Below are positions 33,817-41,746 of a DNA stretch of 64,000 bases, one piece after another. The DNA comes from Sutcliffiella tianshenii (lineage in GTDB: Bacteria; Bacillota; Bacilli; Bacillales; Bacillaceae_I), in assembly GCF_016908565.1 (NCBI RefSeq), contig NZ_JAFBED010000001.1:682001-746000 (forward strand), in the 5' to 3' direction. Under the pieces are notes generated by a model. It searched no databases. It worked only from the letters and a program-made list of their open reading frames with translations, and was not told the origin of the DNA. The translations under genes and the position numbers were made by a program. Position 1 is the stretch's first letter, and every line of letters starts with the position of its first letter.

Positions 33817-34803
33817 ATGAAGAAGAAAAGTAGTTTACTAATCATGGCTATGTTTCTAGTACTTTCGTTATTTTTGGCGGCTTGTGGAAATGGAAATGGA
33901 AACGACGGGGAATCCACAGGTGATAAAAAGGATCCAAAACTAATGAGCATGCTGACCGGTGGAACATCTGGTACATACTATCCACTTGGCGGCGAAATGG
34001 CTAAAATCATTACAGACGAAACAGGAATTCAAACTGACGCACTTTCTTCCAATGCATCTGCTGATAACGCAGCTGCGCTGGCAAAAGGCGAAGCGGACCT
34101 TGCATTTGTACAAACTGATGTAATTGCGAATGCAATTGAAGGTAAAGGTGCTTTTGAAGGAAAAGCGATTGATAATGTAATGGCTATCGGTTCTTTATAT
34201 CCAGAAACAGTACAAATCGTTACAACTCCAAAGTCAGGCATTAAAAGTGTGGAAGACCTTAAAGGTAAGAAAGTATCTGTAGGTGCTCCTGGTTCCGGTA
34301 CTTACATGAATGCGGAACAGATCCTTGAAATCCACGGCATGACTATGGATGATATTGATGCACAAAACCTTGACTTCGGTGAATCTACTGGAGGAATCCA
34401 GGATGGCAACATCGACGCGGCTTTCATCACTTCCGGTACTCCAACAGGAGCGGTTGAAGGATTGTCAGCTTCTGCTGATGTCGTGATTGTGCCAGTTGCA
34501 CAGGACAAAATCGATGCTTTGATTGAAAAATACCCTTACTATGCAGCAGATACGATCCCTGCAGGCACATACGGTCTTGAAAGTGAAGTAACTACAGTTG
34601 CAGTACTTGCGATGCTAGCTGTTACTGACAGCCTTTCTGAGGATCTTGTATATGACATTACAAAGGCGATCTATGAAAATTCCGGAAGCCTTGCACACGC
34701 TAAAGGGAAACTGATCACACTTGAGACAGCAACAGACGGAATCGGAATCGACTTCCACCCTGGTGCTGAGAAGTACTTCAAGGAAAAAGGATTACTAGAC
34801 TGA
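33817..34803 (+). CDS. TAXI-family TRAP solute-binding lipoprotein, system 2
   Basis: The 328-residue lipoprotein has lipobox LAAC (Cys23) and a Gly/Asn linker. LMSMLTGGTSGTYYPLGGEMAKI is interrupted at the same places as in other TAXI proteins; the key parts are GGTSGTYYPLGG, GKKVSVGAPGSGT and NIDAAFITSGTPTGAVEGL. GGGGGAG precedes the ATG. It is paralogous to the binding protein at 28967-29938 but clearly different in the ligand-pocket residues, so a distinct substrate is likely. A hairpin after the stop may restrict read-through into the permease genes. Confidence 0.9.
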   Translation: MKKKSSLLIMAMFLVLSLFLAACGNGNGNDGESTGDKKDPKLMSMLTGGTSGTYYPLGGEMAKIITDETGIQTDALSSNASADNAAALAKGEADLAFVQTDVIANAIEGKGAFEGKAIDNVMAIGSLYPETVQIVTTPKSGIKSVEDLKGKKVSVGAPGSGTYMNAEQILEIHGMTMDDIDAQNLDFGESTGGIQDGNIDAAFITSGTPTGAVEGLSASADVVIVPVAQDKIDALIEKYPYYAADTIPAGTYGLESEVTTVAVLAMLAVTDSLSEDLVYDITKAIYENSGSLAHAKGKLITLETATDGIGIDFHPGAEKYFKEKGLLD

Positions 34804-34816
34804 TCTACAAAAGAAT

Positions 34817-34866
34817 GAAGGAACGGCCGACTGTCAATTTCACTTTGCTGTCGGTCCTTCTTTATT
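34817..34866 (+). terminator. partial terminator between binding protein and DUF1850 gene
   Basis: GAAGGAACGGCCGAC pairs with GTCGGTCCTTC with a small internal bulge, followed by TTTATTG. It would raise the amount of binding protein relative to the permease. Confidence 0.65.
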
Positions 34867-34990
34867 GTTGGCTGTTTTCGCATACAGTGTTGCTTTTGAC
34901 GTATTCAACGTAAGTACGTAATATTATTTGCATTCGTGCTCTTTTCCCGTGTAATAGATTTTTTCTTTTGAATAATACGGGGATAAATGC

Positions 34991-35020
34991 TGTAAAAAAT
35001 CCAAAAACCGATTTTTTACG
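34991..35020. other. AT-rich hairpin upstream of DUF1850 gene 2
   Basis: GTAAAAAATC and GATTTTTTAC are perfect 10-bp complements around CAAAAACC. No clear T run follows. It could be an operator or an RNA structure; I see no known riboswitch. Confidence 0.4.
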
Positions 35021-35083
35021 GACATAAGCAACAAACTTTACGAAAAGAGCCTATTTGTTAACATGAATTAGGTGGTTTTTACC

Positions 35084-35620
35084 ATGAAACTTCTCTCAAA
35101 AAAATCAATAGTACTTATTATTTCCTCGTTTACAGCAGTTCTCATATTGTTTCTTTTTTTATTCCCTCTCCGCACAGCGCTGGTATTTCACGTTGAAAAT
35201 ACTGAAGAAATCCAAGCATTCCTTCCCATTGAGGAAGAGGACACCTTCCAACTCATCTTCACCCACTCCATCCATCTGACAGATGTTGTGGAAAAATACC
35301 GGGTGATGGACGATCTCCAGATTGTCCAAACAGAGATTGTGTATGAAGAATTCGGGATCGGGATGCCTTCCAATGCAGGGGAAGGGGAGGAGTTTGTGTA
35401 TGAAGATGGAAAATACCACATCAAGAATATGAGCAATGTCTTCCCTTCCCTGAATATAAGGAATGGAAAAACAGTCTCCAAAAACCGTCTTGCCTGGGGT
35501 AATGATGGAGAAAAAATGATTTGGTTCAATGAGTACTTCATCCCAGGGGACTGGTATAAAGTAAAAGTAGAAAAGCTGACATTATGGCAGTATTTGAAAG
35601 GAATGAAAATTCATGAGTGA
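35084..35620 (+). CDS. DUF1850 protein linked to TAXI-TRAP system 2
   Basis: The 178-residue protein has a single N-terminal membrane helix (residues 10-28) and an extracytoplasmic DUF1850 domain. TFQLIFTHSIHLTDVVEKYR, EFGIGMPSNAGEG and LTLWQYLKGMK match the copy in system 1 in order and spacing. Start at ATG 35084, 8 nt after TTAGGTGG; the GTG at 35072 overlaps that site. The stop overlaps the permease start by 8 nt. A tight link with a TAXI-TRAP permease in both systems suggests an accessory function in transport. Confidence 0.85.
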   Translation: MKLLSKKSIVLIISSFTAVLILFLFLFPLRTALVFHVENTEEIQAFLPIEEEDTFQLIFTHSIHLTDVVEKYRVMDDLQIVQTEIVYEEFGIGMPSNAGEGEEFVYEDGKYHIKNMSNVFPSLNIRNGKTVSKNRLAWGNDGEKMIWFNEYFIPGDWYKVKVEKLTLWQYLKGMKIHE

Positions 35621-37610
35621 TACAAAGGACAAATTAGAGATGACAGCAGAAGAGCAGGAAAAGCTCTTAAAAAAGTATGATGCAGAGGCCAATACCCGCG
35701 ATCTTACGGGCTATACCGCTAAAGTACTCTTCGTCATGCTGCTGGCCTTCTCCCTGTTCCAGCTATATACGGGGATATTCGGGCAGTTCACCGCCTATAT
35801 TCAACGTACCGTCCATCTGGGCTTTGCGTTGACTATCATCTTCCTCCTGTTTCCCGCTAGAAAAGGGTTAAAGAAAACGAAGGTCGATTGGTATGATTAT
35901 ATTCTTATAGGTTTGACCATTGTTGTGTGCGGTTACTGGCCTGTATTCTATGATACATTGGTTCAACAGATCGGCGGAATCAACACTCAACAGACCGTCA
36001 TTGGCGGACTTGCCATACTTCTTGTACTTGAAGCGACAAGAAGGGCCGTCGGACTACCGATCACCATCATTGCCGGGGTGTTCATGGTGTATGCATTGTT
36101 TGGTCCGTACATGCCGGGAATTCTGATTCATAGAGGACTCAGCATGGAACAACTGATTCAATCGATGTTCTTTACAACAGAAGGTATTTTAGGGACACCA
36201 CTACAGGTATCCTCGACTTATATCTTCCTGTTTCTATTATTTGGGGCATTTTTGGTACAGACGGGTGTCGGAAATTACTTCAATGACCTTGCCATTGCCA
36301 TCGCAGGAAAACGGACAGGCGGACCTGCAAAGGTTGCCATTTTCTCCAGCGCCCTGCAAGGTACCATTTCCGGTAGCTCCGTTGCAAATACTGTTACAAC
36401 TGGATCTTATACCATCCCGCTGATGAAAAGGCTCGGCTATCACCGAAACTTTGCCGGGGCTGTAGAAGCAGCCGCCTCCACGGGAGGTCAGATCATGCCC
36501 CCTATCATGGGTGCAGCTGCCTTCTTGATGATTGAGTTTGCTGGTGTCGCTTATTGGGATATTGCTAAGGCAGCAACCATTCCTGCCATCCTTTATTTCT
36601 CCGGTATCTGGATCATGACGCATCTGGAAGCGAAGAAAAATGGTTTGTTGGGATTGCCAAAAGAAGAAATTCCGAAAAAGAGTGTCGTGCTAAAGAAAAT
36701 CCATTTATTAATCCCGATTATCGTTATCGTCGTTTTGCTTTTCCAAGGATTCAGTATCGAAAGAACGGCATTGATCGGTATTTTAAGTACCATCGTTGTA
36801 AGCTTATTCCGCAAAGATACGCGGATCACTTTTGAAAAGTTCCTGCTTGCCCTTACGACAGGGGCACGAACTGCACTCGGGGTTGCTGCTGCAACAGCCT
36901 GTGCAGGTATCATCGTAGGTGTTGTAACGAAGACCGGACTTGGCTTGAAGATGGGGAACACGCTGGTTGATTTGGCAGGATCGCTTGCATCCACGCCAAA
37001 CATCCAGCTATTGCTCACATTGTTCTTCACGATGATCGCTTCCATCATTCTTGGTATGGGATCACCGACTACAGCCAACTACATCATTACATCAACGATC
37101 GCTTTACCAGCGATCATCGCATTGAATGATCAGCTTGAAGTGGCAATTCCGATCCTTGCTGCTCACATGTTTGTATTCTATTTCGGGATCGTAGCGGATA
37201 TCACCCCTCCTGTTGCCTTGGCCGCTTTTGCTGCAACGGGGATTTCAAAAGGAGATCCAATCAAAACCGGAATCAATGCATCAAAGCTCGCCATCGCGGC
37301 ATTCATCATTCCTTATATGTTCGTATTCCAGCCGCAACTGCTGATGATCGATACAACCATCCTTGAAGTCTCATGGATCCTTGTCACTTCGATCGTCGGT
37401 ATGATCTCCATCGGTGCCGGCCTCATAGGCTTCTGGTACCGCAAGCTGCACTGGATTGAAAGAATCCTGACCGTCCTGACAGGACTACTACTTATCTATC
37501 CGGAATCCAATACCGACATCATCGGCTTCACTGCATTCGCCATCATGCTGGCACTGCAGATATTCTGGAAAAGGGATAAAGGCAATGTAGGAAAAAGAGC
37601 AGAAGCATAA
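35613..37610 (+). CDS. TAXI-type TRAP transporter fused permease, system 2
   Basis: The 665-residue protein has the same fused 4-plus-12-helix layout as the permease at 26483-28510. Core motifs include SSALQGTISGSSVANTVTTG, TIPLMKRLGYHRNFAGAVEA, GGQIMPPIMGAAAFLMIE and GMGSPTTANYIITSTIALPA. The short charged N terminus (MTAEEQEKLLKKYDAEANTR) is also shared with system 1, where DISEDKKAEILEKYDAESK is related. It is the last gene of its operon; a 44-bp palindrome follows 10 nt after the stop. Substrate is unknown. Confidence 0.9.
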   Translation: MSDTKDKLEMTAEEQEKLLKKYDAEANTRDLTGYTAKVLFVMLLAFSLFQLYTGIFGQFTAYIQRTVHLGFALTIIFLLFPARKGLKKTKVDWYDYILIGLTIVVCGYWPVFYDTLVQQIGGINTQQTVIGGLAILLVLEATRRAVGLPITIIAGVFMVYALFGPYMPGILIHRGLSMEQLIQSMFFTTEGILGTPLQVSSTYIFLFLLFGAFLVQTGVGNYFNDLAIAIAGKRTGGPAKVAIFSSALQGTISGSSVANTVTTGSYTIPLMKRLGYHRNFAGAVEAAASTGGQIMPPIMGAAAFLMIEFAGVAYWDIAKAATIPAILYFSGIWIMTHLEAKKNGLLGLPKEEIPKKSVVLKKIHLLIPIIVIVVLLFQGFSIERTALIGILSTIVVSLFRKDTRITFEKFLLALTTGARTALGVAAATACAGIIVGVVTKTGLGLKMGNTLVDLAGSLASTPNIQLLLTLFFTMIASIILGMGSPTTANYIITSTIALPAIIALNDQLEVAIPILAAHMFVFYFGIVADITPPVALAAFAATGISKGDPIKTGINASKLAIAAFIIPYMFVFQPQLLMIDTTILEVSWILVTSIVGMISIGAGLIGFWYRKLHWIERILTVLTGLLLIYPESNTDIIGFTAFAIMLALQIFWKRDKGNVGKRAEA

Positions 37611-37619
37611 AATAATTTA

Positions 37620-37663
37620 GGGGCCTGACCCTCAACGCTTTAAAGCGTTGAGGGTCAGGCCCC
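37620..37663. repeat. 44-bp perfect palindrome, copy 5 (terminator)
   Basis: The sequence is identical to copy 1 over the full 44 bp. TTTTTAATA follows on the plus strand, so it terminates TRAP operon 2. It lies between convergent genes; the response-regulator gene ends at 37680. Confidence 0.9.
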
Positions 37664-37679
37664 TTTTTAATATCTCCCA

Positions 37680-38336
37680 TTAAGGCCCTATGATCCCTTC
37701 TTCCTTGGCTTTATACACCGCTTTATGCCTACCTGTGACATCGAGCTTGGAGTAGATGTTCGAGATGTAGTTTTTTACGGTTCCTTCTGTCAGGTAAAGC
37801 TTGCGGGCCATTTCCTTGTTAGAAAAGCCGTTGGATAGCAGCTGGAGAATTTCTATCTCCCTTTCCGTCAGCCTGAAGCTATTTTTCTGATTCTTTTCCT
37901 CTTTAATAGATTCATGCGGTTTCACCCACTCGGAAATCAACTGTTTGGCAATTTCCTGTGTAATTAAAGTTCCGCCGTGATGGACGAGCCTGATACCAGA
38001 GGCAAGATCTTTAGGATGGATTGCTTTTAGCAGGTAGCCTTCCGCTCCTGCCGCAAGTGCCTCTCTCACATAAGTCAGTTCCTCAAAGGTGGTAAGAATC
38101 ATCACCTTCACACTAGGAAATCGCTTTTTTATTTCCCCAGTTGCTTGCACTCCATCCATTACAGGCATATGGATATCCATCAACACTATATCAGGGTCAA
38201 GTCGCTCCACCGAATGAAGCCCCTTTTCTCCATGCTCTGCCACCCCGACAATTTCAAAGTCGGCTTCCCCTCCCAATACGATAGACAGACTTTCACGGAT
38301 GAGCTCCTGGTCATCCACAATCAGCACTTTTATCAT
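37680..38336 (-). CDS. NarL/LuxR-family response regulator
   Basis: The 218-residue protein has a receiver domain with acidic residues DD near residue 8, the phosphorylation site Asp54 in VLMDIHMPVMDG and a Lys in LLKAIHPKD. A LuxR-type helix-turn-helix follows: LTEREIEILQLLSNGFSNKE and LTEGTVKNYISNIYSKL. It overlaps the upstream histidine kinase gene by 26 nt and should be its partner. The pair resembles LiaSR, DesKR and YvfTU-type systems. A likely target is the CPBP gene that starts divergently beside the kinase, through the nested palindrome in between. Confidence 0.9.
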   Translation of the reverse strand: MIKVLIVDDQELIRESLSIVLGGEADFEIVGVAEHGEKGLHSVERLDPDIVLMDIHMPVMDGVQATGEIKKRFPSVKVMILTTFEELTYVREALAAGAEGYLLKAIHPKDLASGIRLVHHGGTLITQEIAKQLISEWVKPHESIKEEKNQKNSFRLTEREIEILQLLSNGFSNKEMARKLYLTEGTVKNYISNIYSKLDVTGRHKAVYKAKEEGIIGP

Positions 38337-39522
38337 CCTCTTCCACTTCCCCTCTTAACCGGCCCAAAATTACAGGTATATAGCAGGTAATCTTGGTACC
38401 TTCATTTTCATCCGACTCTAAATGGATTCCACCCTGCAACGATTCGAGACGGTCCTTCATGCCCTTTATTCCATAGCCCTGTAGGATATTCCGGTTACCG
38501 CGTCCATTATCTTTCACCTCTAGCACGATATTCAGGTTTTCCTCCTTCAACGTAATCAGGACCTTCTTTGCCTGACCATGCCGGACAGCATTTGTCAGTG
38601 CTTCCTGTAGACAGCGAACAAAAGTAAGTTTGCCCTGCGAGGATAATCCCTTTTCTGGTGAACCTGACACATGGAATTCCACTTCTGTACTTGTATGTAA
38701 GGAAAATTCCCTTGCGATTCTTTGCAGCTGCTCTGTGGCCTCTTCCCTATTCTCATATGGGGAGATTTTATGTATATGACTTCTGATTTCGTTAAGTGAC
38801 TCCCTCATCACCTTGCTTAGCCGTTCTACTTGATCCTTTGCTTTATCAGGAGAAGCTTCCAGCAGGTAGGAGGCAGCGTCCAGTCCCATAATGACAGACG
38901 TATACGTATGCCCTATCGTATCATGAAGATCTTTCGCCAATCTGTTCCGCTCTTCCAATAACGTTACTTTTTCAACCTGCTTTGCATATTCCTCCAACAA
39001 CTGATTTTGTCTGCGATTCTCCTCCAACAATAACTTCGTTTTCTTTTCAGCCTCCAAAACCTTCGCTACTGCAATACCAATCCCAAAGAAGAAAAATCCA
39101 TCGATGACACCCAGGCCCAGATGCTCTATGCCGATGGCCAATACAGCAAGGAATGGCACAACTGAAAACCCTAGCCAGAGGAACTTTCTCTCTTTTCCAG
39201 GCTTGCTATAGATTGCTGCGCATAGGGCCGGATAAGCAAGGAAAGATGAGTATTCCCCTAATAGATAACAGCCCACGATTAAAAACACACCGCTGAATAT
39301 CAGTTCAAGTAAAGGGTAGTGCCTGACCCCAAGACTTTCCTGTTGATGCCCTGACCATTGCGGGATAAGGAAGGACGCAAAGAATAACGGCAATAAAAGC
39401 CAGAAATAAGTTGTTTCCAAAAGCAAAAATACCAGTATGAAAAAGTGAAAAATAAACCACCCGATTCTGGTGATTTGTGCTGTTTTGTATACCCAATGTG
39501 TTTCTTTATGAATTGGCAGCAT
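38311..39522 (-). CDS. sensor histidine kinase, HisKA_3 type (DesK/LiaS-like)
   Basis: The 403-residue protein has about five N-terminal membrane helices, a coiled coil (AKVLEAEKKTKLLLEENRRQ), the H box RNRLAKDLHDTIGHTY with phospho-accepting His200, and a HATPase domain with ALTNAVRHGQAK (N box), DNGRG and GYGIKGMKDRL (G boxes). The sensor is membrane-embedded with short loops, suggesting that it senses the bilayer or an envelope stress. Start at ATG 39522 with GAAGGAG upstream. A loop after the second helix is encoded by GGGGTCAGGCAC, identical to part of the palindromic repeat arm; it could be a small insertion. Confidence 0.9.
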   Translation of the reverse strand: MLPIHKETHWVYKTAQITRIGWFIFHFFILVFLLLETTYFWLLLPLFFASFLIPQWSGHQQESLGVRHYPLLELIFSGVFLIVGCYLLGEYSSFLAYPALCAAIYSKPGKERKFLWLGFSVVPFLAVLAIGIEHLGLGVIDGFFFFGIGIAVAKVLEAEKKTKLLLEENRRQNQLLEEYAKQVEKVTLLEERNRLAKDLHDTIGHTYTSVIMGLDAASYLLEASPDKAKDQVERLSKVMRESLNEIRSHIHKISPYENREEATEQLQRIAREFSLHTSTEVEFHVSGSPEKGLSSQGKLTFVRCLQEALTNAVRHGQAKKVLITLKEENLNIVLEVKDNGRGNRNILQGYGIKGMKDRLESLQGGIHLESDENEGTKITCYIPVILGRLRGEVEEDDKSADCG

Positions 39523-39600
39523 AATGACTCCTTCAAGCGTAATATTCAACTTCTAATATATTCCACATCAGACTCCACTTTCCTTTTCAGAAGATGGGTT

Positions 39601-39633
39601 AGTCATAAAAAGTCATATGACTGCCTTTATGAC
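39601..39633. promoter_or_regulatory. nested palindrome, candidate operator of the two-component system
   Basis: GTCATAAA (39602-39609) and TTTATGAC (39626-39633) form one inverted repeat, and inside it AGTCATATGACT (39611-39622) is a perfect 12-bp palindrome. AGTCATA also repeats directly with a 10-bp step. The site lies between the divergent kinase and CPBP genes. Confidence 0.65.
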
Positions 39634-39708
39634 GAAGTTCACTTTTGGGTATGACCTGTTCTGTCACATAATGAAGATACAAATTGAAAATATAAAGGAG
39701 AATTTAAC

Positions 39709-40491
39709 ATGAAAAGTTTTTTCTATAAGCATAGTTTGATTCTGTTTCTGGTGGTACTTGTAGGAAGAGGCATTCTAGGAATGCTTGCAATTGGGGGGAT
39801 CCAATACTTTAACCCGGATCTGACGATTGAGAAGGACTTAGGCTGGGTGGTCATGCTCATTTATGCAACGTGTACGATTCTTGCTGTAAAATGGGTGAAG
39901 ATTGATAAAGAAATAGGATTGACCTTGCCTGCCTCAGCAAAAGATTGGTATGCCTGGCTTCCAGTACTTGTTATTCCTATGTCCCTTACCTTTGTTTTGG
40001 GATTTAATTCAACATGGGGGCATCTGCCGTTTCTTCTAATTGCAGCTGTCGGTGTAGCGATAAATGAAGAAATACTTTTCCGCGGCATCCTTCTGCGTGC
40101 CATCTTGCCATTCGGTAGAGCTGTAGCCATAATCGTCCCATCCCTGCTGTTTGGCGCTGCACATCTTGGTAACATTTTTGTAGGAGGAGATATCACCTAT
40201 GCACTGTTCCAGTTCGCTTGGGTGTTTTTTGGCGGCATGGCTCTAACCGCTATGACCATTGCCAATAAAAGCTTACTCCCAGCCATCGCCTTCCACTTTA
40301 TTCTCGATGCGATTGAATATGCTGCAGTAGGCGCATACGGCGTACACAGTGAAGGGTTTTCCTTGCCGATCCTTACAATGTTCCTTTTGCTGAATGTCGC
40401 TTTCTTCTTTTACTCGATCATTATCTTAAAACGAGAAGGCACTAATGATGAAAAAGCAAATTTTGCTGATCCGATTATTATTCATAGATAA
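39709..40491 (+). CDS. CPBP-family intramembrane metalloprotease
   Basis: The 260-residue membrane protein has about eight helices. The Abi/CPBP motifs are NEEILFRGILLRA (motif 1, EExxxR), FGAAHLGN (motif 2, with His) and AFHFILDAIEY (motif 3, HxxxD/N). These Rce1-like proteins cleave within membranes; some Bacillus and Lactobacillus members give immunity to bacteriocins or help process anti-sigma factors. AAAGGAG precedes the ATG. Divergent arrangement with a two-component system and the shared palindrome suggests that it is controlled by that system. Confidence 0.87.
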   Translation: MKSFFYKHSLILFLVVLVGRGILGMLAIGGIQYFNPDLTIEKDLGWVVMLIYATCTILAVKWVKIDKEIGLTLPASAKDWYAWLPVLVIPMSLTFVLGFNSTWGHLPFLLIAAVGVAINEEILFRGILLRAILPFGRAVAIIVPSLLFGAAHLGNIFVGGDITYALFQFAWVFFGGMALTAMTIANKSLLPAIAFHFILDAIEYAAVGAYGVHSEGFSLPILTMFLLLNVAFFFYSIIILKREGTNDEKANFADPIIIHR

Positions 40492-40494
40492 GAG

Positions 40495-40525
40495 AAAAGG
40501 ACAAATCGATGAGGTTTGTCCTTTT
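40495..40525 (+). terminator. terminator of the CPBP gene
   Basis: AAAAGGACAAA and TTTGTCCTTTT pair perfectly around TCGATGAGG, 3 nt after the stop codon. Confidence 0.8.
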
Positions 40526-40582
40526 GGCATTTTTTTACTTAACTGATTTCATATAGGGATTTAGTACCTTTCCCCGTTTCCC

Positions 40583-41746
40583 TTATAATTCCCCGTCTAA
40601 ACTGCGTTTGAATTTATAACTGTTGAAATGTAATATTTGCACTTTGACTTTAACCTCTGTGAGAGATTCTTGATTTAGGTAAAAATTACGATTTTCTTTT
40701 AGTTTTTGAAAGGCCTTAGGATGTTCTCTGAACCATTTTTCTCCTGCATTCAGGATATCAAGTTTATTTTCCACCCCTTCCGAGTAGATTGCTTCGATTT
40801 TAGCTTTTATATCTTCTTCTATCTGTTTTTGTAAAGTATTCAATGTTAGATCCTCCTGCAGTTTTTCCAGCAGATCCGCACTGACAGAAACTTCTATTGA
40901 AAACTTTGGATTTTTTGCTGTTTTATCATACTTGATTTTCATCTTCGGCTCCCCAAGCTTGACCGCAGCTACCAGCTCTCCCTCCTTTTCCACCCTCTGA
41001 TTCAAAGATATCCCCTTTTCCGTCATCCAATTAATTGTGACGGCATGTTCTGAAGGTATTTCTCTTCTATACTCCTGGTGCTGAAAGACGGAAAGACCAT
41101 TCAGATACAATACAGGATAGTTCTGATCGGCCTTCCAACTGCCTTCATCAATTTTTACAGAAGGAATTTTTGCAGTTCCCATCGGTTCATAATAGTCCCT
41201 CAGGAAATCCATCATGGTAATAGCCTTTAATTCATTCTCTGCCATCTGTCCTACCTTTTCTTTAAAAAGTACCGTGTAAATGGCAGGATAGTTGAAAAGA
41301 GCTGTTACATTAAAAACATCCTCGATCTTCTCTTCTGTCGTAAATATTTTCATGGTCGGTCGCAAGGAACGGTTTCTTCCGACTTCCTCCAGTATTTCGT
41401 TGGACTTGCTCTGAATGAGACGATTGGTTAACAACAACGTATTTACATGTCCGAAATATAGTGGCGGTTCGGATTTACCATAAAGCTTGCTGACTGCCAT
41501 ATTCAGTGTTTCCCCCCTTGCAGTCGCGATATAAATCGGTATTGGCTCCACCGATTTCGCTCCCTCCTGCTTCGCCACATTGGCAAAATTTAACCCTTGG
41601 AGATATACGAGATATTCTTTATTTTCTTCATCATAATCCAGACCAATTGCCACAATATAGGTAAGATCCTGGATATTCTTTATCCCTGAACATCCTGAAA
41701 GCAGGATGATACAGCTTAGAAAGAGTAATTTCACCTTGCCCATCAT
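40583..41746 (-). CDS. spore germinant receptor lipoprotein, Ger(x)C family
   Basis: The 387-residue lipoprotein has lipobox LSGC (Cys19) and the Ger(x)C pattern: DLTYIVAIGLDYDEENKEYL, the stretch ARGETLNMAVSKLYGKSEPP, FGHVNTLLLTNRL and FREHPKAFQKLKENRN near the C terminus. GerC-type proteins sit on the outer face of the inner spore membrane and form the germinant receptor with the A and B subunits. The start overlaps the GerA-type stop by 4 nt. It is the last gene of the operon. The germinant cannot be told from sequence. Confidence 0.9.
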   Translation of the reverse strand: MMGKVKLLFLSCIILLSGCSGIKNIQDLTYIVAIGLDYDEENKEYLVYLQGLNFANVAKQEGAKSVEPIPIYIATARGETLNMAVSKLYGKSEPPLYFGHVNTLLLTNRLIQSKSNEILEEVGRNRSLRPTMKIFTTEEKIEDVFNVTALFNYPAIYTVLFKEKVGQMAENELKAITMMDFLRDYYEPMGTAKIPSVKIDEGSWKADQNYPVLYLNGLSVFQHQEYRREIPSEHAVTINWMTEKGISLNQRVEKEGELVAAVKLGEPKMKIKYDKTAKNPKFSIEVSVSADLLEKLQEDLTLNTLQKQIEEDIKAKIEAIYSEGVENKLDILNAGEKWFREHPKAFQKLKENRNFYLNQESLTEVKVKVQILHFNSYKFKRSLDGEL

